Shown here: in pieces, positions 35,025 to 43,567 of the stretch | How positions within the stretch are numbered: the stretch's first letter is position 1 | Layout: every line of letters begins with the position of its first letter | Origin: Sphingomonas sp. PsM26 | GTDB lineage: Bacteria; Pseudomonadota; Alphaproteobacteria; Sphingomonadales; Sphingomonadaceae | Length of the DNA: 64,000 nucleotides | NCBI GenBank assembly: GCA_030433805.1 | Contig: JARUXA010000002.1 | Coordinates: 248,001-312,000 of the forward strand | Direction: 5' to 3' | Notes under the pieces: generated by a model | Told to the model about the DNA's origin: nothing | Database searches by the model: none | Seen by the model: only the letters and a program-made list of their open reading frames with translations | Translations under genes and position numbers: made by a program

Positions 35025-36191
35025 ATGATCGCCGAAATGGACTTTGCGCTGGGCGAGACCGCGGACATGATTCGCGATACGACGCAACGCTTCGCCACCG
35101 ACCGGATCGCGCCACTGGCGGCGAAGGTCGATGCCGAGGACTGGTTCCCGCAAGCGCTCTGGCCCGAGATGGGCGAACTGGGGTTGCACGGGATTACCGT
35201 GGCCGAAGAGGATGGCGGGCTTGGGCTCGGCTATCTCGACCATGTCATCGCGTGCGAGGAAGTGTCGCGCGCGTCGGCCTCGGTTGGCCTCAGCTATGGC
35301 GCGCATTCGAATTTGTGCGTCAACCAGATCGCGCGCTGGGCGTCGCCTGAGCAGAAGGCGAAGTATCTCCCCAAGCTGATTTCGGGCGAGCATGTCGGCA
35401 GTCTTGCCATGTCCGAGGCTGGCGCAGGGTCGGACGTCGTGGGCATGAAACTCAAGGCGGAGAAAGTGCAGGGGGGCTATGTCCTCAACGGCACGAAATT
35501 TTGGATCACCAATGCGGCTTATGCCGATACGCTCGTCGTCTATGCCAAGACCGGCGAGGGCTCGCGCGGGATCACGACCTTCCTGATCGAGAAGGACATG
35601 CCGGGCTTCGCGATCGGCCAGAAGATCGACAAGATGGGAATGCGCGGGTCGCCGACCGCCGAGCTCGTCTTTACGGACTGCGAGGTTCCCGAAGAGAATA
35701 TCATGGGGCCGGTCAACGGCGGCGTGGGCGTGCTGATGTCGGGGCTCGATTATGAGCGGACCGTGCTGGCGGGGATCCAGCTCGGCATCATGCAGGCGTG
35801 CCTTGACGTGGTCGTGCCCTATGTCCGCGAGCGGCGGCAGTTCGGCAAGCCGATCGGCGCGTTCCAGCTGATGCAGGGGAAGATCGCGGACATGTACGTC
35901 GCGCTCAATTCGGCGCGGGCGTATGTCTATGCGGTCGCGCGCTCGTGCGATGCGGGGAAGACGACGCGGTTCGATGCGGCGGGGGCGATCCTGCTCGCGA
36001 GCGAGAATGCGGTGCGGGTTGCGAACGAGGCGGTGCAGGCTTTGGGTGGCGCTGGCTATACCAAGGACTGGCCGGTGGAGCGGTTTTACCGCGATGCCAA
36101 GCTGCTCGACATTGGCGCTGGGACCAACGAGATCCGTCGGATGCTGATCGGGCGCGAGCTGATCGGGCACGACGCGCCGAACGCGCAGTAA
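35025..36191 (+). CDS. ivd: Isovaleryl-CoA dehydrogenase (acyl-CoA dehydrogenase family)
   Basis: A 388-residue FAD-dependent acyl-CoA dehydrogenase, probably oxidising isovaleryl-CoA to 3-methylcrotonyl-CoA in leucine breakdown. Signatures are LAMSEAGAGSDVVGMKLKAE (FAD/substrate binding) and the C-terminal QALGGAGYTKDWPVERFYRD. The catalytic glutamate typical of isovaleryl-CoA dehydrogenases lies in the helix with GLDYERTVLAGIQLG (the Glu in YER). AAGGAG precedes the ATG at 35025. Methylcrotonyl-CoA carboxylase subunits at 38548 and 41607 on the same strand supply the next step, which supports this assignment over other acyl-CoA dehydrogenases. Confidence 0.93.
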   Translation: MIAEMDFALGETADMIRDTTQRFATDRIAPLAAKVDAEDWFPQALWPEMGELGLHGITVAEEDGGLGLGYLDHVIACEEVSRASASVGLSYGAHSNLCVNQIARWASPEQKAKYLPKLISGEHVGSLAMSEAGAGSDVVGMKLKAEKVQGGYVLNGTKFWITNAAYADTLVVYAKTGEGSRGITTFLIEKDMPGFAIGQKIDKMGMRGSPTAELVFTDCEVPEENIMGPVNGGVGVLMSGLDYERTVLAGIQLGIMQACLDVVVPYVRERRQFGKPIGAFQLMQGKIADMYVALNSARAYVYAVARSCDAGKTTRFDAAGAILLASENAVRVANEAVQALGGAGYTKDWPVERFYRDAKLLDIGAGTNEIRRMLIGRELIGHDAPNAQ

Positions 36192-36213
36192 CATACTTCT
36201 CTAAACCTGTTGC

Positions 36214-36318
36214 GCTTCCCCGGCGAAGGCCGGGGCCCAGTCGTGGCGTCCAATGGCATTGGGCGCAGTCCTCGCCACAACCCGCCCTCGACTGGGCCCC
36301 GGCCTTCGCCGGGGAAGT
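36214..36318. repeat. REP-doublet element, family A, copy 3
   Basis: About 105 bases between the convergent isovaleryl-CoA dehydrogenase and M13 peptidase genes. Arms match copies 1 (1735) and 2 (18281), and the right half of the spacer matches copy 2. Located only 23 bases after one stop codon and 28 before the other, it may act as a bidirectional transcription end. Confidence 0.87.
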
Positions 36319-36346
36319 GCTACAGTAAGGTAGGCCGGGCCGCGTC

Positions 36347-38410
36347 CTACCAGACGTGGACGCGGTCCGCCGGTGCGAGGTACAGCTTGTCGCCGGGCTG
36401 CACCTTGTAGGCCGGATACCACGCATCGAGATTGCGCACCGTCAGCACGCGGAACATCGCTGGCGCATGCACATCGGTCGCGATGCGCGCGCGGAGCGCC
36501 TTGTCGCGCATCTTGGTGCGCCAGCTCTGCGCGAACGCGAGGAAGAAGCGCTGGTCGCCGGTCATGCCGTCGATCACCGGCGGTTCCTTGCCGCCATAGG
36601 ATGCACGGTACGCCTCGTAAGCTGCTGTTAGACCAGCGGTATCCGCGATATTCTCGCCGAGTTCCTGGCGGCCCTTGAGCTTGAGGCCCGGGAGCGCCTC
36701 ATACCCGTCATATTGCGCGACCAGCGCCGAGCCAGCCTGTTCGAAGCGCTTGAGATCAGCGGGCGTCCACCAGTTGCGATACTTGCCGGTCGAATCGAAA
36801 TCCGCGCCGAGATTGTCGAAACTGTGGCTGATCTCGTGCCCGATCACCGCGCCGATCGCGCCGTAATTGGCGGCCGCGTCGTACTTTGCGTCGAAATAGG
36901 GCGCGTGCAGGATCGCGGCGGGGAAGTTGAGCGCGTTCTGCAGCGGCAGGTTGACCGCATTCACCGTTTGAGGGGTCATCCACCATTCGGTGCGATCAGG
37001 GGCCTTGCCGAGCTTGCCGACCTGATAGCGGTAGATCGCGAGATCGGCGCGTTCGAGATTGCCGATCGGGTCCTTCGCATCGACCGCGAACTTGGGGAAG
37101 GCGCGCCAGTGATCGGGATAGCCCACGCCGACGTACAGCACCGACAGCTTGCGCCGCGCCTCCGCTTTGGTCGCGGGGGCCATCCAGTCGAGCTTGCTGA
37201 TCCGCTGGTCGAATGCGCCGACGATGTTCTTGACCATCGTCTGGATTTCCGCCTTCGACTGCGCCGAGAAATAGCGCGATGCGTACAGCCGCCCGACCTC
37301 GTCGCCGAGCGCCGCATTGACCGCCGCGATGCTACGCTTGTCGCGGGTCTGTTGCGCGGTCGTGCCGGTCAGTTGCTTGCCGAAGAAGGCGAAGCGCGCG
37401 TCGTCGAACGCCTTCGGCAACACCGACGCGACCGCGGTGATGCGGTGCGCGGTCAGCCAGTCCTGCCACGCATCGAGCGGCTCGCTCGCGACTAGCGCGG
37501 AGAGTTTGGTGATCGCTTCGGGTTGCCACGCGATGAAGTCCTGCTGCGCAGCCGGGATGCCCGCAGCGGTCCAGTAGCTCGCCCAGTCGATCCCCGGTGC
37601 CTTGCGCGCGAAGTCGGCGCGGGTCCACGGGTTGTCGCCCTTGCTCGCGTCCTGGCTTGCTTCGATGTCGGTCTGCGCGGCGGCAATCTTCATTTCCAGC
37701 GCGAACACGCGCGCGGCGCGGGCCGCGGGGTCGCTCAGGCCGGCGAGGCCGAAGATCTGCGCGAGATACGCCTGATAGCCTTCGCGCAGTTCCCCCATCT
37801 GCGGTGACGGCGACAAATAGAAATCCCGGTCGGCCATCCCGAGGCCGCCTTGCATCAGATAGGGGACGTTGCGCTTCGGCTGGTTGAGATCCTGCGACAC
37901 GAACAGGCCGAACAGGTTGGTCGTGCTGGCATAATTGTTGACGTTGAACGGGTCGGTATCGGCGCGCATCTGCGCCCCCATCACCTTCGCGAGCGCCGCC
38001 TTGTCGCGCAGCGCGTAATACGGCGCGATCAGCGTCTTGAGGGGTGCCACCCCGCGCGCCTCAATCGCGGCGGTGTCGTTATAGGCGGCGTAATAATCCG
38101 CGATCAGGCGCTGGCTGCTCCCCGGTGCGGCATTCGCCTTGGCTGCATCCTGAATGATCGTCGCGTTGCGCATCTCGGCAACCTTCGAGACTTCGATCCC
38201 GACGCCGGTGGAGGAACGTGCTGGTTCGATCTCGGCGGTCTTGCGCCAGGTGCCGTTGGCGTAATCGTCGAAATTGTCGCCTGGTTTGACGCTCTGGTCG
38301 ATCAGCGCCTTGTCGACGCCCGACTGAGAGCCGATCGCCTGCGCCGCAAGCCCGGTGCCGATCGCCGAGGTCGCGAGCAGCGCAATGGAAAATACGGTCA
38401 GGCGTTTCAT
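36347..38410 (-). CDS. Secreted M13-family (neprilysin-like) metallopeptidase
   Basis: A 687-residue exported zinc endopeptidase. It has a signal peptide (FSIALLATSAIGTGLAAQA), the HExxH zinc motif in GAVIGHEISHSFDNLGADFD and the third-ligand motif GENIADTAGL with Glu. The family C-terminal Trp ends the protein (RVHVW). The conserved NAxY substrate-binding motif appears as VNAVNLPLQNALNFPAAIL with Asn instead of Tyr. It likely degrades peptides in the periplasm. The ATG at 38410 is chosen for the signal peptide. It is divergent from mccB and interrupts the leucine-degradation cluster on the opposite strand. Confidence 0.93.
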   Translation of the reverse strand: MKRLTVFSIALLATSAIGTGLAAQAIGSQSGVDKALIDQSVKPGDNFDDYANGTWRKTAEIEPARSSTGVGIEVSKVAEMRNATIIQDAAKANAAPGSSQRLIADYYAAYNDTAAIEARGVAPLKTLIAPYYALRDKAALAKVMGAQMRADTDPFNVNNYASTTNLFGLFVSQDLNQPKRNVPYLMQGGLGMADRDFYLSPSPQMGELREGYQAYLAQIFGLAGLSDPAARAARVFALEMKIAAAQTDIEASQDASKGDNPWTRADFARKAPGIDWASYWTAAGIPAAQQDFIAWQPEAITKLSALVASEPLDAWQDWLTAHRITAVASVLPKAFDDARFAFFGKQLTGTTAQQTRDKRSIAAVNAALGDEVGRLYASRYFSAQSKAEIQTMVKNIVGAFDQRISKLDWMAPATKAEARRKLSVLYVGVGYPDHWRAFPKFAVDAKDPIGNLERADLAIYRYQVGKLGKAPDRTEWWMTPQTVNAVNLPLQNALNFPAAILHAPYFDAKYDAAANYGAIGAVIGHEISHSFDNLGADFDSTGKYRNWWTPADLKRFEQAGSALVAQYDGYEALPGLKLKGRQELGENIADTAGLTAAYEAYRASYGGKEPPVIDGMTGDQRFFLAFAQSWRTKMRDKALRARIATDVHAPAMFRVLTVRNLDAWYPAYKVQPGDKLYLAPADRVHVW

Positions 38411-38547
38411 GGACAAGTATCCTCTGTAACTATCGCTTTGATGCCGCGATATACCCGCGCCGCGCTTCTGCCAATCGGCTTTCCTTCGCCGCGCAGGGTC
38501 GCTAGGCAGTTTCAAATGCAACGGATACTGCAAGCAGGAAACCGCCC

Positions 38548-40149
38548 TTGAGCGCCCCCGTCCTAGACTCGAAGATCAGCGTCGACAGCGACACGTTCCA
38601 CGCCAATGCCGCGCATAATCGCGCGCTTGTGGAGCGGCTTGAGGCGGACGTCGCGACTGCGGCGCTGGGGGGCAACGCGAAGAGTCGTGAGCGCCATACC
38701 GCGCGTGGCAAACTGCTCCCGCGCGACCGGGTGGAGCGGTTGCTCGATCCGGGGTCGCCGTTCCTCGAGATCGGCCAATTGGCGGCGAACGGCCTGTATG
38801 ACGACGAGGTGCCGGGGGCTGGCGTGATCGCCGGGATCGGGCGCGTGTCGGGGCGGCAGTGCATGATCCTGTGCAACGACGCGACCGTGAAGGGCGGGAC
38901 CTATTATCCGCTGACCGTGAAGAAGCATCTGCGCGCGCAGGAGATCGCCGAGGCGAACCATCTGCCGTGCATCTACCTCGTCGACAGCGGTGGCGCGAAC
39001 CTGCCGCATCAGGCGGAGGTGTTCCCCGACCGCGATCATTTCGGGCGGATCTTCTTCAATCAGGCGAACATGTCGGCGAAGGGGATTCCCCAGATCGCCT
39101 GCGTGATGGGGAGCTGCACCGCGGGCGGTGCCTATGTTCCTGCGATGTCGGACGAGACGATCATCGTGCGGGGGCAGGGGACGATCTTCCTCGCCGGGCC
39201 GCCGCTGGTGAAGGCTGCGACGGGCGAGGTGATTTCGGCCGAGGAACTGGGCGGCGCGGATACGCATGGGCGCAAGTCGGGCGTGGTCGATCATGTCGCG
39301 GAGGATGACGATCATGCTTTGACGATCGTGCGCGACATCGTCTCGATGCTGCCGCCGCAGACCGAGGGTGCGGTCAATTACGCCGAGCCGCGCGCGCCGA
39401 AGTTCGCGCCCGAGGAATTGTACGGGATCGTGCCCGCCGACGTGCGCGCGCCGTATGACGTGCACGAGATCATCGCGCGTCTGGTCGACGGGTCGGAATT
39501 TCACGAGTTCAAGGCGTTGTACGGGACGTCGCTGGTGTGCGGGTTTGCGCATATCTGGGGGATCCCGGTGGCGATCCTGGCGAACAACGGCGTGCTGTTT
39601 TCGGAGAGCGCGCAAAAGGGCGCGCACTTCATCGAGTTGGCGTGCCAGCGGAAAATCCCGTTGCTGTTCCTGCAGAACATCTCGGGGTTCATGGTCGGCG
39701 GGCGGTATGAGGCCGAGGGGATCGCCAAGCATGGCGCGAAGCTGGTGACGGCGGTGGCGACGGCTACGGTGCCGAAGATTACCGTGCTGATCGGGGGGAG
39801 CTTCGGGGCGGGGAATTACGGGATGTGCGGGCGGGCCTATTCGCCGCGCTTCCTGTTCAGCTGGCCCAACAGCCGGATCTCGGTGATGGGGGGCGAGCAG
39901 GCGGCGTCGGTGCTGGCGACGGTGCATCGCGACGCGGAGGGCTGGTCCGCGGAGGAAGCCGAGGCGTTCAAGGCGCCGATCCGGCAGAAGTACGAGGACG
40001 AGGGCAATCCCTGGTATGCGACCGCGCGGCTGTGGGACGACGGGATCATCGACCCGGCGCAGACGCGCGACGTGCTCGGGCTGGCGTTCGCGGCGACGCT
40101 GAACGCGCCTATCCCGGAGCGGCCGGCGTTTGGCGTGTTCCGGATGTGA
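38548..40149 (+). CDS. mccB: Methylcrotonyl-CoA carboxylase beta subunit (carboxyltransferase)
   Basis: A 533-residue biotin-dependent carboxyltransferase that moves CO2 from carboxybiotin to 3-methylcrotonyl-CoA. It has the two-crotonase-fold organisation, with [19 protein letters not shown] and [20 protein letters not shown] in the N half and [20 protein letters not shown] in the C half, diagnostic of the MCC rather than the propionyl-CoA type. The start is TTG at 38548 with AGGAA upstream. Its last codons (GVFRM then TGA) were duplicated about 267 bases downstream together with a REP doublet. Works with mccA at 41607. Confidence 0.94.
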   Translation: MSAPVLDSKISVDSDTFHANAAHNRALVERLEADVATAALGGNAKSRERHTARGKLLPRDRVERLLDPGSPFLEIGQLAANGLYDDEVPGAGVIAGIGRVSGRQCMILCNDATVKGGTYYPLTVKKHLRAQEIAEANHLPCIYLVDSGGANLPHQAEVFPDRDHFGRIFFNQANMSAKGIPQIACVMGSCTAGGAYVPAMSDETIIVRGQGTIFLAGPPLVKAATGEVISAEELGGADTHGRKSGVVDHVAEDDDHALTIVRDIVSMLPPQTEGAVNYAEPRAPKFAPEELYGIVPADVRAPYDVHEIIARLVDGSEFHEFKALYGTSLVCGFAHIWGIPVAILANNGVLFSESAQKGAHFIELACQRKIPLLFLQNISGFMVGGRYEAEGIAKHGAKLVTAVATATVPKITVLIGGSFGAGNYGMCGRAYSPRFLFSWPNSRISVMGGEQAASVLATVHRDAEGWSAEEAEAFKAPIRQKYEDEGNPWYATARLWDDGIIDPAQTRDVLGLAFAATLNAPIPERPAFGVFRM

Positions 40150-40170
40150 GGGGGGTGGTGTCCCCTCTTC

Positions 40171-40324
40171 AATCCTCCCCCAACGGGGGAGGGGGACCGC
40201 CAGTCTTCTTCAGGCCGGTGGCGGAGGGGTTTGCGCGCCTGCGGACGGCGCACCCGGCAACCACCCCTCCACCGTTCGCTGAATGCTCACGGTCCCCCTC
40301 CCCGAGCGGGGCTCGGGGAGGATT
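40171..40324. repeat. REP-doublet element, family C, copy 1
   Basis: It has outer ends AATCCTCCCCC and GGGGAGGATT, then inner inverted blocks GGGGGACCG/CGGTCCCCC and GGTGGCGGAGGGGT/ACCCCTCCACC, and a short spacer of about 28 bases. The arms are palindromic in themselves (CTCCCC...GGGGAG). The same outer and inner blocks flank the nuclease gene at 40601-41099. Confidence 0.85.
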
Positions 40325-40434
40325 TGAGAGAGAGGCATTCCTTCCCGAGCTCGTTTCGGGGAGTGGCACTGCCCCGCGCAGCCAAGCGGCGGGCGTTCGG
40401 GGTGTTCGAGATGTGATGGGGGTGCACGCTCTTC

Positions 40435-40588
40435 AATCCTCCCCCACCGGGGGAGGGGGACCGCCAGTCTTCTTTAGACTGGTGGTGGAGGGGTTTGCGC
40501 GCCTGCGGACATCGCACCCGGCATCCACCCCTCCACCGTTCGCTGAATGCTCACGGTCCCCCTCCCCGAGCAGGGCTCGGGGAGGATT
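40435..40588. repeat. REP-doublet element, family C, copy 2
   Basis: A second copy, produced by the tandem duplication, almost identical to copy 1 in length (about 154 bases) and spacer. It ends 12 bases before the inverted repeat of the nuclease cassette. Confidence 0.85.
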
Positions 40589-40598
40589 TGGGAAAGAA

Positions 40599-41015
40599 TC
40601 ATTCCTCCCCGAGCTTGTCTCGGGGAGGGGGACCGCCTGGCGTAGCCGGGGGGTGGAGGGGTGCGCGCTCCGCGGTGTGTGCGACGATACCACGAAGGAC
40701 TGCATCGAGATCGCGCAGGACGTCTGTCGCCGGGATACGCAGCGTGACGATCCCCTGTGCTTCGAGCCAGGCGTCGCGTCTGGCATCGCGTTGCGGCCGG
40801 TCGCCGCGATCGTGCGCTTCGCCGTCAACCTCGATGCAAAGCCGCGCGGCATGGCAATAGAAATCGAGCGAATAGACGCCTGCGGGATGTTGCCGTCGCC
40901 ATTTGTGTCCCATGCCGCGTTTGCGCAGTTGCTGCCACAGCAAGACCTCGGGCAAGGTCATCTCGCGCCGCGACGCGCGCGACCGGCGAAACGCTTCGGC
41001 GGTGCCCCTGATCAT
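40599..41015 (-). CDS. DUF559 endonuclease-domain protein (Vsr-like PD-(D/E)XK fold)
   Basis: A 138-residue protein with the DUF559/Vsr-type core: an N-terminal helix with Glu23 (REMTLPEVLLWQQLRKRG), Asp51 in YSLDFYCHAARL and the ExD pair Glu62/Asp64 in CIEVDGEAHD, followed by RDAWLEAQGIVTLRI. These fit a metal-dependent PD-(D/E)XK nuclease. The last 12 residues (GGPPPRDKLGEE) are encoded by the left inverted repeat, with the TGA at its outer edge. The ATG at 41015 gives the standard family N terminus; upstream in-frame codons translate the right repeat. Family members are often stand-alone genes of unknown role. Confidence 0.85.
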   Translation of the reverse strand: MIRGTAEAFRRSRASRREMTLPEVLLWQQLRKRGMGHKWRRQHPAGVYSLDFYCHAARLCIEVDGEAHDRGDRPQRDARRDAWLEAQGIVTLRIPATDVLRDLDAVLRGIVAHTAERAPLHPPATPGGPPPRDKLGEE

Positions 41016-41099
41016 GCTGCTCGCTCCCCCAAGCGTTGCGCCAACCCCTCCACCATGCTTCGCATGGTCCCCCTCCCCGAGACAAGCTCGGGGAGGAAT
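40601..41099. mobile_element. Candidate REP-bounded nuclease cassette (34-bp perfect terminal inverted repeats)
   Basis: The 34 bases at 40601-40634 are the exact reverse complement of 41066-41099; each arm is internally palindromic (CTCCCCGAG...CTCGGGGAG). Just inside lie inverted GGTGGAGGGGT-type blocks separated from the arm by a variable stretch, the same order as in the gene-less family-C doublets. The enclosed single gene encodes a DUF559 nuclease. No target-site duplication is evident at the outer edges. The unit lies between mccB and the NTF2-like/mccA genes. Calling it mobile is inference from structure. Confidence 0.6.
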
Positions 41100-41116
41100 T
41101 TGCCGGAGTGCCTGCA

Positions 41117-41605
41117 ATGTCGATGATCCTCGCCCTTCTCGCCGCGCAAATGTCGTCGCAAGTGACGCCGGTGCAGCCAATGCCCAAGGGCACCGGCCTC
41201 CCGCCCCCCGCGACCGAGGAAGGGCAAGTCCTCGCACCCGTCACCGCGCTGCTCGCGGGGATCGGTGCGCGCGATGCTGCGCGAATCGGCGAGGCGATGC
41301 GCCCCGATGCGACCGCCACCGCCGCGACCGAAAACGCCGACGGCACCCGCACCGTCAAGCACTTGACCCGCGCCGAACTGCTCGCGCGCTTCGCCCCCGG
41401 CGCAGAGCGGTATGAGGAGAAAATCGCGTCCCCCGCGATCGAGATCGACGGCGACATCGCCATGGTGTGGGCACCCTATACCTTCAGCATCAACGGCGCC
41501 CTCCACCATTGCGGCTACGATCATTTCGATCTGGTCCGCGAGAACGGGCGCTGGTTGGTCCAGAACATCACCTGGTCGTCGCGGACGACGGGTTGCGAGA
41601 ACTGA
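41117..41605 (+). CDS. Secreted NTF2/SnoaL-like fold protein
   Basis: A 162-residue protein with a short hydrophobic N terminus (MSMILALLAAQMSSQ) that may be a signal peptide. An NTF2-like domain follows: VLAPVTALLAGIGARDAARI, then a strand-rich core and a C-terminal NGRWLVQNITWSSRTTGC. Such domains serve as enzymes or binding modules; none can be assigned. GGAG lies about 10 bases before the ATG at 41117, only 17 bases after the right repeat of the nuclease cassette. The stop is 1 base before the GTG start of mccA, so the two are coupled. Confidence 0.78.
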   Translation: MSMILALLAAQMSSQVTPVQPMPKGTGLPPPATEEGQVLAPVTALLAGIGARDAARIGEAMRPDATATAATENADGTRTVKHLTRAELLARFAPGAERYEEKIASPAIEIDGDIAMVWAPYTFSINGALHHCGYDHFDLVRENGRWLVQNITWSSRTTGCEN

Positions 41606-41606
41606 C

Positions 41607-43469
41607 GTGATCCAATCGCTGCTCATCGCCAATCGTGGCGAGATCGCCTGCCGTATCATTCGCACCGCGCGCCACATGGGCGTCCGGACGATCGCGGTGT
41701 ATTCCGACGCCGATGCGGGCGCATTGCACGTTCGTGAGGCGGACGAGGCGGTCCACATCGGGCCGAGCCCGGCGCGCGAAAGCTATCTGGTCGGCGACAA
41801 GATCATCGCGGCGGCACGCCAGACCGGCGCGGAGGCGATCCATCCGGGCTATGGCTTTCTCTCGGAGAATGCCGACTTTGCGCAAAGCGTGATCGACGCG
41901 GGGCTGATCTGGGTCGGCCCCAACCCCGACAGCATCCGCGCGATGGGGCTGAAGGATGCCGCCAAGGCACGGATGATCGAAGCGGGTGTCCCGGTGACGC
42001 CCGGCTATCTCGGCGAGGACCAGTCGCCCGAGCGGCTCCGTGCCGAAGCGGATGCGATCGGCTATCCGGTGCTGATCAAGGCGGTCGCTGGCGGCGGCGG
42101 CAAGGGGATGCGGCGGGTCGAAAGCGCAGCCGAGTTCGCGGATGGCCTTCTGTCGTGCCAGCGCGAGGCGGCGTCGTCGTTTGGCGATGCGCGCGTGCTG
42201 ATCGAGAAGTACATCCTGTCGCCGCGGCATCTCGAGGTGCAGGTGTTTGGCGACCGCCACGGGAATGTCGTCCATTTGTTCGAGCGCGACTGTTCGCTCC
42301 AGCGCCGCCACCAGAAGGTGATCGAGGAAGCGCCGGCCCCCGGCATGACGCCGGCGACGCGGGACGCGATTTGTGCGGCGGCGGTGCGGGCGGCGAAGGC
42401 GGTCGATTATGTCGGCGCTGGCACGATCGAGTTTATCGCGGACGCGAGCGAAGGGCTGCGCGCCGACCGCATCTGGTTCATGGAAATGAACACGCGGTTG
42501 CAGGTCGAGCATCCCGTCACCGAGCAAATCACCGGGGTCGATCTGGTCGAATGGCAGCTTCTCGTCGCCAGCGGCGAGCCGTTGCCGCGGCAGCAGAACG
42601 AGTTGAGCATCAATGGCTGGGCGATGGAAGCACGGCTCTATGCCGAGAATCCGTCGACCGGCTTCCTGCCGTCGACCGGGCCGCTCGATCATCTCGTGCT
42701 CCCCGAGGAGGCGCGGGTCGAGACGGGAGTCGAGCAGGGGGGGGCGGTGTCGCCCTTCTACGATCCGATGATCGCCAAGCTGATCGTCCACTCAGCCACG
42801 CGCGTCGCCGCGATCGACCGGCTGTGGGACGCGACGACCGATGTCGAGGTGTGGCCGGTCCAGACCAACGCTGGGTTCCTCGGGCGGTTGTGCAGCGACC
42901 CCGATTTCCGGTCGGGCGCGGTTGACACCGGGCTGATCGCTCGGCGCGGAGATGAACTGACCCAGCCGCCGGAAACCGAGCCTGCGGCGTTGCACGCCGT
43001 CGCCGCCGCGCTGGTCAGCGCGGACGAGGGCGCGCCGTGGACGGCGGGGAGCGGGTTCCGGCTGAACGGTGCAGCGCGTCGGACTGTCCGGATCGTCGAC
43101 CAGACGGGCACGGTTCATGCGATCGACGACGTTACCCCCGACGACGATCTGGCCGAGGACGAGATTACGCTGTTCGCGCTGGGCGAGGCGCGGTCGTACC
43201 GGTTGTGGCGGCCTTATGGCACGGCGTCGGGGGCGGTGGGCGACGGGGCGATCCTGTCGCCGATGCCGGGGCGGATCATCGCGGTCGATGTCGCGGCGGG
43301 GGATGTCGTCACCAAGGGGCAGAAGCTCGTCACGCTCGAGGCGATGAAGATGGAGCACAGCCTCACCGCGCCGTTCGACGGCACCGTCGCCGAGCTTTCG
43401 GCGGCAAGCGGCGGGCAAGTGAGCGAGGGTACGGTGCTGGTGCGGATCACGCGGAGCGACGCGGCGTAA
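41607..43469 (+). CDS. mccA: Methylcrotonyl-CoA carboxylase alpha subunit (biotin carboxylase and carrier)
   Basis: A 620-residue biotin-dependent subunit. The biotin carboxylase part (residues 1-450) begins IQSLLIANRGEIACRIIRTA, has the ATP-grasp Gly-rich loop AVAGGGGKGMRRV and MNTRLQVEHPVTEQITGVDL. A BT-like linker domain and a C-terminal biotinyl domain with EAMKMEHSLTAP (biotinylated Lys about residue 587) follow. The start is GTG at 41607, 1 base after the upstream stop. With mccB it converts 3-methylcrotonyl-CoA to 3-methylglutaconyl-CoA in leucine catabolism. Confidence 0.94.
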   Translation: MIQSLLIANRGEIACRIIRTARHMGVRTIAVYSDADAGALHVREADEAVHIGPSPARESYLVGDKIIAAARQTGAEAIHPGYGFLSENADFAQSVIDAGLIWVGPNPDSIRAMGLKDAAKARMIEAGVPVTPGYLGEDQSPERLRAEADAIGYPVLIKAVAGGGGKGMRRVESAAEFADGLLSCQREAASSFGDARVLIEKYILSPRHLEVQVFGDRHGNVVHLFERDCSLQRRHQKVIEEAPAPGMTPATRDAICAAAVRAAKAVDYVGAGTIEFIADASEGLRADRIWFMEMNTRLQVEHPVTEQITGVDLVEWQLLVASGEPLPRQQNELSINGWAMEARLYAENPSTGFLPSTGPLDHLVLPEEARVETGVEQGGAVSPFYDPMIAKLIVHSATRVAAIDRLWDATTDVEVWPVQTNAGFLGRLCSDPDFRSGAVDTGLIARRGDELTQPPETEPAALHAVAAALVSADEGAPWTAGSGFRLNGAARRTVRIVDQTGTVHAIDDVTPDDDLAEDEITLFALGEARSYRLWRPYGTASGAVGDGAILSPMPGRIIAVDVAAGDVVTKGQKLVTLEAMKMEHSLTAPFDGTVAELSAASGGQVSEGTVLVRITRSDAA

Positions 43470-43567
43470 GCTGCTGTTTACGCGGTCCTTAATCAAATCT
43501 TTCCGGCATGCCGGGCAAGCATTGGCATTCACCGTACCGGGCATGTTGCGTCAGGTCCGGTAACGAT

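Larger units (their letters stand above)
40135..40660. repeat. Tandem duplication, about 267-bp unit at the mccB 3' end
   Basis: Two head-to-tail units start at GTGTTC in the last mccB codons (40135 and 40402). The stop contexts ATGTGA at 40144 and 40411 are 267 bases apart, and downstream landmarks are offset by 264. Each unit contains the last codons of mccB, a family-C REP doublet and the left arm of the nuclease cassette (degenerate at about 40337-40370, intact at 40601-40634). The second copy of the mccB end is not translated. This accounts for almost all of the 449 bases between mccB and the nuclease gene; no other gene is seen there. Confidence 0.88.

Noticed and set aside
40150..40598. 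Open frames in the repeats after mccB
   Set aside because: They arise from the duplicated mccB end and GC-rich palindromes; no start signal or coding pattern.
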